This document shows positions 41,238 through 48,579 of a DNA stretch of 64,000 nt, one piece after another. Made by a program: the position numbers and the translations under genes. Each line of letters opens with the position of its first letter. The stretch's first letter is position 1. The notes under the pieces were generated by a model. It made no database searches. It was not told the DNA's origin and saw only the letters and a program-made list of their open reading frames with translations. Source of the DNA: Nothopassalora personata (Eukaryota > Ascomycota > Dothideomycetes > Mycosphaerellales > Mycosphaerellaceae). Location: positions 1,364,001 through 1,428,000 of the forward strand of contig CM066288.1 of the NCBI GenBank assembly GCA_033816765.1, read 5' to 3'.

Positions 41238-43259
41238 CGCGCTACTCAAGCAGCTGGTAGGGGAACACCCGCCCCCAGCGAAGCAGGAAGCATCCGCCGT
41301 GCGCCACCACAACAGACTACCACCACGAAGGACGATGAGTCTGATGACGATGACGAGCCTACCCCAAGGAAGAACGACGTTAAGGCTGCTAAGCCAGACC
41401 TCTTCCACGGAGACAGAGCCAAGTTCGACGACTGGATCAATCAGATGGATATGTACCTCATGTTCAACCCAGTCGATGCCGATAAAAGGACTATCTTCGC
41501 CATCACGTACCTTCGCGGAAGTGCGCAGAACTGGATCAAACCTTACCTTAAGGAATACCTTGAAGGTATGGGACGATTAGACCCCACTGGAATGTTCAGG
41601 AGCTACACCCTTTTCAAAGAGAAGATGAAGTCAATCTTTGGAACCTCGAACGAAGTCCAACAGGCCATACGAATTATTCAACACCTAAAGCAGAAGACGT
41701 CTACTTCAGAGTATGCCGCCAAATTCGAAGAATACGGACAAATCACCGGATGGGACCAGACGGCGTTAATGACTATGTTCCGACGTGGACTCAAAGACTC
41801 CGTCAAGGACGAGTTAATGAGACACGGGGGACGGATCACCAACCTCGAAGAGCTAATGAAGGCGTCGATCAACATCGATGACCAGCTCTGGGAACGACAC
41901 CAGGAGAAGAAATACGACTCCAAAGTAGGAGGAATAGCAGGATATGCTCCGGACCGCAGACCCTTAGGAGGATACGTTGCGAAGGGAGAATTCTCACGAC
42001 AAAGCCAACCCTACTATGGACCACAGCCAATGGAACTGGACGTTACCCAACGAGGACGGAGGATCGTTAAGAGTAGGGGCCACGGAAAGCCCTTCAAAGG
42101 AAAAGGAAAACTCACATGTTATGCCTGTGGCAAGGAAGGCCACATGGCGCGGGATTGCCGCGGTAAAAATATGGTGCGCCGCGAGCAGTTCAATATGATG
42201 CAACCCCGAACTAGTAAATCTGAGAGCAGCGTTGGATCTCGGGGAGATACCGACTATACTCGGAGAGTGGAGGAGAGAGCTAGCAACAGAAGCACGACGC
42301 CTCTCCTGGACCCCTCAGAAGGACGAGGAGGATACCATGGGCAGCAAATGGTGGTCATTCCATTTGATGCGAAGAACCAACCACGACAGTTCAACATGAT
42401 GACACGAAGAGTCGACTACGAGACCGAATCCGAGTCTCGAAATGGTCATGGAAGCCTTCATTGGCGATTCTGTTACCAAGACTCGTGTCAAATCCACTAC
42501 GCCGCGAAGTCAGGCGCAGGGTATTGGCCTCAGCAACCACGAGGAACCCTGGGAGCGACGCATAGGCAAGACGCCACGCTCAGAGAAGTGGACATCGATG
42601 AATCCTACTTCAACGAAGATGGAAGCGATAAAGAAAATCAGGACCCAGGATGGAACGGATCATGGTCACCAGAACCACAGGAAGAAAGTCAAGAAACCAC
42701 CGGGCTAGATACCATCGAGGAAGAACAGGATCCGGAAGAATCAAGCGAAGAAGATTCCTCCGAAGGAGAAGAGAGCGACACTGACGACGACAACGAACAA
42801 CTTACCTTCACGGTAGATGCACCCAAGAGACTATACGACATGATCATCTACCTACAAAGAAGGCACGAGGAATTCCTACCTAAGATAGGTGGACGAAGGA
42901 GGCTACATTCCATTGAGTTTGACAAGACACTCGACACCCTACGAGGCATGGCCTGGGGATACCCACTCATGGAAACAACCGAGAATCTAGCAACCACCGT
43001 TACAGAACGACCACCGATAGGAAGCCGAATAACAGGAACCGGATATCTCACACCGTCAGGAACATTCGTATCGAATGAATTACGCAACATAGTGCAACAC
43101 GCACGCGCACTCTACTCAGAAACGCAGAAGATCCAGGAACGCAACAGACTACAAGTGTGGACACAGGGCAACGGGCTACAGGTTCTAGCCGAAGCCTCTA
43201 GGCACGAAGCACAGCGAACCACATACCATTCGGGAAAAGGATCAGCTCCCCAGGAATGA
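41043..43259 (+). CDS. gag: Gag protein of element B
   Basis: A 738-residue frame. The first ~65 residues are encoded by the terminal repeat and look non-conserved, so the true start is uncertain; no in-frame ATG occurs between the repeat and the conserved region. The capsid-like retrotransposon Gag domain (KPDLFHGDRAKFDDWINQMD through FRRGLKDSVKDELMRHGG) covers roughly residues 115-290. A canonical CCHC zinc knuckle CYACGKEGHMARDC lies near residue 360. The C-terminal part is acidic and disordered (EEDSSEGEESDTDDDNEQ). The gene ends at TGA 43257-43259, overlapping the pol ATG as ATGA. Confidence 0.9.
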   Translation: MPSGVRCPSVHSTGRLVVWSCTSIRYFCGRVRPCTKRAVVHVTRTWGPFLFLAIGSCLLILPPHARATQAAGRGTPAPSEAGSIRRAPPQQTTTTKDDESDDDDEPTPRKNDVKAAKPDLFHGDRAKFDDWINQMDMYLMFNPVDADKRTIFAITYLRGSAQNWIKPYLKEYLEGMGRLDPTGMFRSYTLFKEKMKSIFGTSNEVQQAIRIIQHLKQKTSTSEYAAKFEEYGQITGWDQTALMTMFRRGLKDSVKDELMRHGGRITNLEELMKASINIDDQLWERHQEKKYDSKVGGIAGYAPDRRPLGGYVAKGEFSRQSQPYYGPQPMELDVTQRGRRIVKSRGHGKPFKGKGKLTCYACGKEGHMARDCRGKNMVRREQFNMMQPRTSKSESSVGSRGDTDYTRRVEERASNRSTTPLLDPSEGRGGYHGQQMVVIPFDAKNQPRQFNMMTRRVDYETESESRNGHGSLHWRFCYQDSCQIHYAAKSGAGYWPQQPRGTLGATHRQDATLREVDIDESYFNEDGSDKENQDPGWNGSWSPEPQEESQETTGLDTIEEEQDPEESSEEDSSEGEESDTDDDNEQLTFTVDAPKRLYDMIIYLQRRHEEFLPKIGGRRRLHSIEFDKTLDTLRGMAWGYPLMETTENLATTVTERPPIGSRITGTGYLTPSGTFVSNELRNIVQHARALYSETQKIQERNRLQVWTQGNGLQVLAEASRHEAQRTTYHSGKGSAPQE

Positions 43260-46200
43260 GCGACCGGAGGGAGTTATGCAATACTCAGGCTCACGCATCG
43301 ACATCAAACACAGTTTTCCAGACACAAGCGATCGTCAACGGACACAAGACCAGTGTCATGATCGACTCAGGAGCAGCGGGGAATTTTATCTCTGAGTCTT
43401 TCACAAGAAGAAACGGGTTAGCTACCCTGAAGAAGAAATGGGGTTACGAGTTGATCGCGGTAAACGGATCATCGTTACCTAGCGTGGAATGGGAGACGAC
43501 ACCATTGCCACTGGCTATCCAACAGCACCACGAGAATATTACCTTGGATGTCACTGATATGGCCAGTCATGACATAGTATTAGGTATGCCTTGGTTGAGA
43601 AAGCACAATCCAGTAATCGACTGGAGAAGAGGAGTACTCACATTTAGGGAATGCGATTGCGTTGTCGACATTCAGCCTGCGCAGTGGCAGCGTTCACTGG
43701 CAGATGAGGCAAGGAAACAGCTAAACGAGATACAGCTTGCGCCGAACAGAAGGACAGAAGAACCACCTTCGACCGGGACAGACACTGGCGTGGGGCCGCC
43801 GGGTCACGAAGTCACTGGAAGTGATGGAAGTAACGCACCATCGAAGAATACTAACATCTCAGAGTTGAGTATTCCCAAGGAGTATCGCAAGTGGTCGCGA
43901 CTCTTTGAAGAGGAGAGAGGAAAAACCGCCTTACCTAAGCACCGCCCATGGGATCATAAGATCAACATTCAGCCAGGGAAAGAGCCTCCATGGGGACCCC
44001 TATATCAAATGTCTGAGAAAGAGCTACAGACCCTACGAGAATGGCTGAAGGAGAAGCTAGCCAAAGGATGGATAAGAAGATCCACCTCAAGTGCAGGAAC
44101 TCCATGCATGTTCGTTCCAAAAGCAAACGGGAAGTTACGACTCGTACAAGACTACAGGAAGTTAAACGAGATCACGATCAAGAACCGATACCCGCTACCC
44201 AACATCGAAGAAGCACAAGACAGATTAACCGGATCAGACTGGTACACGAAGATTGACCTACGAGATGCCTTCTACGCTATACGAATGGCGGAAGGAGAAG
44301 AATGGAAGACCGCTTTCAGGACAAGATACGGACTTTACGAATTCTTGGTTATGCCAATGGGATTGACCAACGCACCCGCATCCTGCCAGGACCTTGTTAA
44401 CGAAACACTTAGAGACCTACTCGACGTATGCGTTATCGCCTACATGGACGACATACTAGTCTACACAAAAGGATCCCTACAGGAACACATAAAACAAGTC
44501 CAGGACGTCTTCGAACGACTCACGCAATCAGGATTTAAGACGGCACCCGAGAAATGCGAATTCCATAAGAAAGAAGTCAAATTCTTAGGCTTCATCATCA
44601 GCACTACAGGGATAACGATCGACCCTGCGAAGACACAGTCAATTAGAGAGTGGCCAGAACCAAAAACAGTCAAGGACGTACAATCATTCCTTGGACTAGC
44701 GAACTACAACCGGAAATTCATCAAGGATTACGCAAAAATAGCAGCACCAATGACGATGCTTACAAGAAAGGACGTCACTTGGAAATGGGGAAAGGAACAG
44801 ATTGAAGCATTTAAGAAACTCAAGGAACAATGCGCTTCAGCCCCTACGCTTCGACTATTCGATGGTAGCAAGGAAGTCCACATCGAGACCGATGCGTCTG
44901 ATATGGCAATAGGCGCATGTCTAACACAGACACACGATGGGCAGAGACACCCAGTAGCCTATTACTCCCGGAAAATGACCACAGCGGAACAGAACTACGA
45001 CATCCATGATAAAGAGCTTCTAGCCATTGTTGCTGCTATGCAACATTGGAGAGTATATGTCGAGGGCCCACCGAAGTTAACGATTCTTTCTGACCACAAG
45101 AATCTTACGTACTTTACGACGACGAAAGAACTTACTCGAAGGCAAGCCCGCTGGTCGGAGCTGCTGGGACAGTATAAGTTCGGAATTAAATATACTCCAG
45201 GACGAGAGAATGGCCGCGCCGACGCGCTGAGCCGAAGAAGCGACTACATGGAAGGAAAAGAACCAGTGCAACATAAGATATTAAAGACAAACCCCGACGG
45301 AAGTCTTAGTGCCAACACAAGAGAATTCAATAACATCGTACGGATACTAGGCGACAGGGACGAACAATTCCCTATATCGCAAGGAAAATACCAAGTACCT
45401 AAGGATCGAGAAGAAGAATGCATACGACAACATCACGACGGACCAAATTACGGACACCCCGGAACTTCAAAAACAATGGACCTAATACAACGCAGTTTCT
45501 CATTCCCACAGATGAGACTTAAGGTGTCACGCTATATTAAACAATGCGTACACTGCCAACGAAACAAGACTGCGAGACATGCAAAATACGGTCACCTACA
45601 GTTCAGGACACCACCGACAAAACCATGGGACGAAGTCACAATGGACTTTATTACGAAACTCCCACCGTCAAAGGATCAAGTTACGAAACAACCATACGAC
45701 ATGATACTAGTCATGGTTGATAGACTTACGAAATACGCACACTTCATTCCTGCATCGGAAACGTACAATGCAGAGCAGCTCGGATACCTTGTACTGGACA
45801 GACTTATCCGATACCACGGATTCCCCCAAGTATTTATAACGGACAGAGACAAGCTATTCACATCAAACTACTGGAAGACGCTTATGGGAACGATCGGAAT
45901 TAAACACAAGCTGTCAACAGCATATCATCCGGAGACAGACGGACAAACCGAAAGGATGAATCAAACGCTGGAACAATACCTACGACACTACATCAACTAT
46001 GCACAAGACAACTGGGTTTCATTACTGCCAATGGCGCAGATTGCACTGAACAACCACAAATCGGAGACAACTTCAACGACGCCATTTTATGCGAACTTTG
46101 GTAAAGATCCTAACCTATTTGGAACACCTGGATCCCATCCACAAGCCGAGAGAGCAATCGTGACGACGGATACTCTTAAGGAAGTGCACAAAGAAACACG

Positions 46201-46681
46201 CAAGGCGATCGAAGATGCACAACGAAAACTGTCTCAACAACGGCAGGACACGAGAAAAATGGCACCTCTGCTAAAAGAGGGGGATAAGGTCTATCTCCTC
46301 ACAAAAAACTTGAGAACAAGAAGACAGACCAAGAAACTGGATCACGTCAAGGTCGGACCATTTTTAATCGACAAAGTCGTAGGACCAGTTAACTATCGAC
46401 TACGACTACCACCTGACGCAAAAATCCACCCAGTCTTCCATATCTCCAAGTTGGAACCCGCAGACGCCGAAACACCCTGCCAGGAGAGCTTCCATTTCGA
46501 ACCGGAAGCAGAAAACGAATTCGAAGTCGAAAGAATCCTAGATAAGAAAGGTCAGCGATACCTTGTCAAATGGAAAGGATACGACGAATCAGAAAATACC
46601 TGGGAACCAAAACAAAACCTACGAAACTGTCAGCAAAAGATCCAGGAATACTACAAGACCAAAAAACGGCCAGCCTACTAG
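43256..46681 (+). CDS. pol: Pol polyprotein of element B
   Basis: 1141 residues that keep all Ty3-type activities in order. A retropepsin-like protease occurs near residue 34 (MIDSGAAGNFI). Reverse transcriptase has YMDDILVY near residue 395. RNase H starts near residue 544 (ETDASDMAIGA). Integrase has an H-H-C-C finger (HHDGPNYGHPGTSKT and CVHCQRNK) from about residue 725 and DDE residues in TMDFITKLP, ITDRDKLF and ERMNQTLEQ. The C-terminus carries a typical chromodomain (FEVERILDKKGQRYLVKWKG, then ENTWEP), placing it among chromoviruses. It begins at ATG 43256, which overlaps the gag stop, suggesting termination-reinitiation. Element A differs in using a frameshift. Confidence 0.96.
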   Translation: MSDRRELCNTQAHASTSNTVFQTQAIVNGHKTSVMIDSGAAGNFISESFTRRNGLATLKKKWGYELIAVNGSSLPSVEWETTPLPLAIQQHHENITLDVTDMASHDIVLGMPWLRKHNPVIDWRRGVLTFRECDCVVDIQPAQWQRSLADEARKQLNEIQLAPNRRTEEPPSTGTDTGVGPPGHEVTGSDGSNAPSKNTNISELSIPKEYRKWSRLFEEERGKTALPKHRPWDHKINIQPGKEPPWGPLYQMSEKELQTLREWLKEKLAKGWIRRSTSSAGTPCMFVPKANGKLRLVQDYRKLNEITIKNRYPLPNIEEAQDRLTGSDWYTKIDLRDAFYAIRMAEGEEWKTAFRTRYGLYEFLVMPMGLTNAPASCQDLVNETLRDLLDVCVIAYMDDILVYTKGSLQEHIKQVQDVFERLTQSGFKTAPEKCEFHKKEVKFLGFIISTTGITIDPAKTQSIREWPEPKTVKDVQSFLGLANYNRKFIKDYAKIAAPMTMLTRKDVTWKWGKEQIEAFKKLKEQCASAPTLRLFDGSKEVHIETDASDMAIGACLTQTHDGQRHPVAYYSRKMTTAEQNYDIHDKELLAIVAAMQHWRVYVEGPPKLTILSDHKNLTYFTTTKELTRRQARWSELLGQYKFGIKYTPGRENGRADALSRRSDYMEGKEPVQHKILKTNPDGSLSANTREFNNIVRILGDRDEQFPISQGKYQVPKDREEECIRQHHDGPNYGHPGTSKTMDLIQRSFSFPQMRLKVSRYIKQCVHCQRNKTARHAKYGHLQFRTPPTKPWDEVTMDFITKLPPSKDQVTKQPYDMILVMVDRLTKYAHFIPASETYNAEQLGYLVLDRLIRYHGFPQVFITDRDKLFTSNYWKTLMGTIGIKHKLSTAYHPETDGQTERMNQTLEQYLRHYINYAQDNWVSLLPMAQIALNNHKSETTSTTPFYANFGKDPNLFGTPGSHPQAERAIVTTDTLKEVHKETRKAIEDAQRKLSQQRQDTRKMAPLLKEGDKVYLLTKNLRTRRQTKKLDHVKVGPFLIDKVVGPVNYRLRLPPDAKIHPVFHISKLEPADAETPCQESFHFEPEAENEFEVERILDKKGQRYLVKWKGYDESENTWEPKQNLRNCQQKIQEYYKTKKRPAY

Positions 46682-46711
46682 TCACCGATTGGCGACCAGT
46701 CGGCTGGAAGC

Positions 46712-46784
46712 AGCCAGAGTAGGAATCGAACCTACGACCTCAAGAGTGTAGACAGCTTGCGCTCTACCACTAAGCTACATGACC
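46712..46784 (-). tRNA. tRNA-like sequence (probably degenerate, SINE-like)
   Basis: The minus strand shows a 73-nt cloverleaf-like segment. The A-box-like GTAGCTTAGTGGTAGAGC and B-box GGTTCGAATCC are intact, and the T-arm stem GTAGG/CCTAC is perfect. The acceptor ends (GGTCATG and TCTGGCT) do not pair, and the anticodon arm has an oversized loop, so a working tRNA is unlikely. It lies between the pol stop and the convergent gene. I would call it a tRNA-derived fragment that may retain internal RNA polymerase III promoter boxes. Confidence 0.45.
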
Positions 46785-46844
46785 AGGTTTAATAAGGGAA
46801 ACGGAGAACTTACACGAACATATCTCCTATGAGAAACCAAACAC

Positions 46845-47444
46845 CTATCCACCAGAAGGACCAGCGCTCGAAGAAGCTGCTGCGGCGTCCTCAAGGGTCG
46901 GATATGACCAGAGGGCATCATCCGGAATCATCGAAAGGTCCTCCCAGGAAGGAATCGACATCTGGAAAACCCCCTCTAGCTCTTCGGGGCTACCTTCAGG
47001 AACGAGAAGACAGGACGAAGGCGCGGAAAAGGCATCGACACCCACGCTCGGCAAACTGCGAAGATCCTCGAAATCCTTCGCTATCGCCTTTTCCTCCCTG
47101 TCCTCAGCAACGCGCAGTTGTTTCCTAAGACGATGCACCTTTGACATCGCCTCTGTCACCTTCTCTTCAGCCTCATCAAGCTCTCGCTTCAGCTTTCGAC
47201 GCTGGTTGCGAAGCCGCTCCCACTCAGTCCACGTGACAGTCACGTCACATTTGACACCCTTGCGAACGCACTCCGAACAGCACCCAAAGCGCACATCCAC
47301 CACACAACGAGGACTCTTCTTTCCTTCAGGCACTCTGGCCTTTCGACAACCAGAACATGGGGATGGCATCTCGCGGCCCTCGGCTTCGATGCCTAGTGCT
47401 TGACGTTCGCGGCGCTCCTGACGTGTTAGCCGCTCGCCGCTCAT
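46845..47444 (-). CDS. Cysteine-rich coiled-coil accessory protein of element B
   Basis: 200 residues on the strand opposite to gag-pol. The ATG at 47444 was chosen for its context (TTTTACCATGAG) and because MSGERLTRQERRERQALGIE looks like a conserved start; a longer frame begins at the inner edge of the right repeat (47552). A cysteine cluster follows: CSGCRKARVPEGKKSPRC, then CCSECVRKGVKC, which could bind zinc. A long coiled coil follows (RNQRRKLKRELDEAEEKVTE), and an acidic, W-containing C-terminus ends the protein. From memory, similar small proteins are common near fungal transposons, but I cannot give a function. It would be driven by the right terminal repeat. Confidence 0.7.
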   Translation of the reverse strand: MSGERLTRQERRERQALGIEAEGREMPSPCSGCRKARVPEGKKSPRCVVDVRFGCCSECVRKGVKCDVTVTWTEWERLRNQRRKLKRELDEAEEKVTEAMSKVHRLRKQLRVAEDREEKAIAKDFEDLRSLPSVGVDAFSAPSSCLLVPEGSPEELEGVFQMSIPSWEDLSMIPDDALWSYPTLEDAAAASSSAGPSGG

Positions 47445-47547
47445 GGTAAAAGATGGGAACTCACAGGAGAAGAAAGAAAACTCGAGGACGAGTTTCAGCA
47501 GGAAGGGGGATGGTGTTACGGTTCGGATGAAGGACGGTGCAGGACGT

Positions 47548-47948
47548 GGCATGGGGAGGAAGAATCAGAAGACACGAACCAATCGCTAGGAAGAGAAAGG
47601 GACCCCACGTCCGGGTCACGTGCACGACCGCGCGCTTAGTGCATGGTCGAACACGACCGCAGAAGTAGCGTATGGACGTACACGACCACACGACCAGACG
47701 ACCGGTCGAGTGGACAGACGGACATCTAACACCGGATGGCATACGAACCTCCTTTGTATTTAGGAACGCTAGAAACCCTTATGGTTCTGATGCGTTCAAC
47801 TCATGTTACTATCTCACTGATTGGAATACAACTCTTATTCCTATCATTCATCTTCGCTCAGCTTGCTTCAGCCTCTCCAAAGAATAATACCGCCACGTGA
47901 CTTGACTTATCTCTCTTTTGAGACTAGCCCTGGAACGAGACAATAACA
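47548..47948 (-). repeat. Right 401-bp terminal inverted repeat of element B
   Basis: The reverse complement matches 40837-41237 by eye and by identical 71-codon shadow ORFs in both copies. Its inner edge carries the same CCATGCC; here the sequence then continues into the cysteine-rich gene instead of gag. Confidence 0.92.
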
Positions 47949-47972
47949 GGTAAGCGCGGATTAGGTGTACTA

Positions 47973-48008
47973 TCGCTGTCGCTGTCGCTGTCGCTATCGT
48001 TATCGTTG
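47973..48008 (+). repeat. Six-unit TCGCTG hexanucleotide repeat
   Basis: Three TCGCTG units are followed by TCGCTA, TCGTTA and TCGTTG. The variants differ only by C/T and G/A transitions, consistent with RIP of a simple repeat in the right arm of the outer transposon. Confidence 0.9.
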
Positions 48009-48152
48009 TTCTAAGGCTAATATCGCTAAGTGAGTCGTCTATAGTTAGATTTGTATATGTCGATAAGTGTAGAGTCGAAGTGTAGAGTCGAAGAAATAGT
48101 AACAGCAGTAGAAGTTGATATACCCGCCGCCATAATGTGACAATAGCAAGTG

Positions 48153-48206
48153 AGGTAAGCTCCTCAATACTTACTGTCTGCTATTATTGAGGAGCCCAAC
48201 TTACCT
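48153..48206. repeat. 54-bp imperfect palindrome in right arm of outer transposon
   Basis: AGGTAAG and CTCCTCAATA on the left are mirrored by TATTGAGGAG and CTTACCT on the right, separated by about 15 nt. It could be a subterminal transposase-binding structure or a tiny MITE-like insertion. Confidence 0.75.
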
Positions 48207-48263
48207 ACGCAGTAGGAGGAAGCGACAATACCGCCGCGACTCGCTACGATTGTAGGCGACAAT

Positions 48264-48327
48264 GGCGAGTCGCAGCAGTATTGTTGTGCGACAATAGCGA
48301 GTCGCAGCAGTTGGCGAGTCGCAGCAG
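48264..48327 (+). repeat. Three subterminal copies of GCGAGTCGCAGCAG
   Basis: Copies lie near 48265, 48296 and 48314, each preceded or followed by AATA/TATTGTT words. Repeats of this kind near a transposon end are typical transposase-binding sites. Confidence 0.7.
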
Positions 48328-48370
48328 TATTGTTAATGGTTGTTGAGGAAGAGCGAGTGCAGCGAGTGAG

Positions 48371-48416
48371 GATTTCGAATACGCGTATTTGCCGGTTTTG
48401 TAAGCCTAGGCCACCG
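48371..48416 (-). repeat. Right terminal inverted repeat of outer DNA transposon
   Basis: Inverted counterpart of 30589-30634. It is followed by CCTCAGGC (48417-48424), the right target duplication. Confidence 0.85.
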
Positions 48417-48579
48417 CCTCAGGCTCCCGTCATGGTTTCTCCGAGATTAGAACTAGAACTAGAACTAGTCTAGCAGTGGAGCTTGCATGAGGTAGGAGAC
48501 CTGGGAAACACACTCACACATCCACACACACACACACCTCTCCAATATCATCGCATCACACCATGATCGCATAGCAGAG

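Larger units (their letters stand above)
40837..47948 (+). mobile_element. Element B: Ty3-type gag-pol element bounded by 401-bp inverted repeats
   Basis: A 7112-bp unit. Bases 40837-41237 and 47548-47948 are the same 401-bp sequence in opposite orientation with no length difference (every coordinate pair sums to 88785). Between them are gag (41043-43259), pol (43256-46681), a tRNA-like sequence (46712-46784) and a convergent cysteine-rich gene (46845-47444). Outer ends are TGTTATTGTCTCG and its complement. No direct LTRs, no clear primer site and no matching target duplication (AGCTT versus GGTAA) are seen. ORFs are intact and un-RIPed. It is either a rearranged LTR element or a distinct element type. 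Confidence 0.85.
30589..48416 (+). mobile_element. RIP-degraded DNA transposon hosting two nested retroelements
   Basis: The outer layer is bounded by 46-bp imperfect inverted ends (30589-30634 and 48371-48416, 41 of 46 identical, most differences being transitions) and a near-perfect 8-bp target duplication. Without the two insertions it would be about 3.2 kb (30589-31291, 38836-40836, 47949-48416). Its interior is strongly depleted in CpA/TpG and rich in TpA, and coding frames are riddled with TAG/TAA where CAG, CAA or TGG would be expected. That is the hallmark of repeat-induced point mutation acting on both strands. The integrase-like transposase remnant is described separately. Confidence 0.75.

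Noticed and set aside
46712..46784. A functional tRNA gene on the minus strand
   Set aside because: The acceptor stem does not pair and the anticodon loop is too large; only a tRNA-derived fragment is supported.
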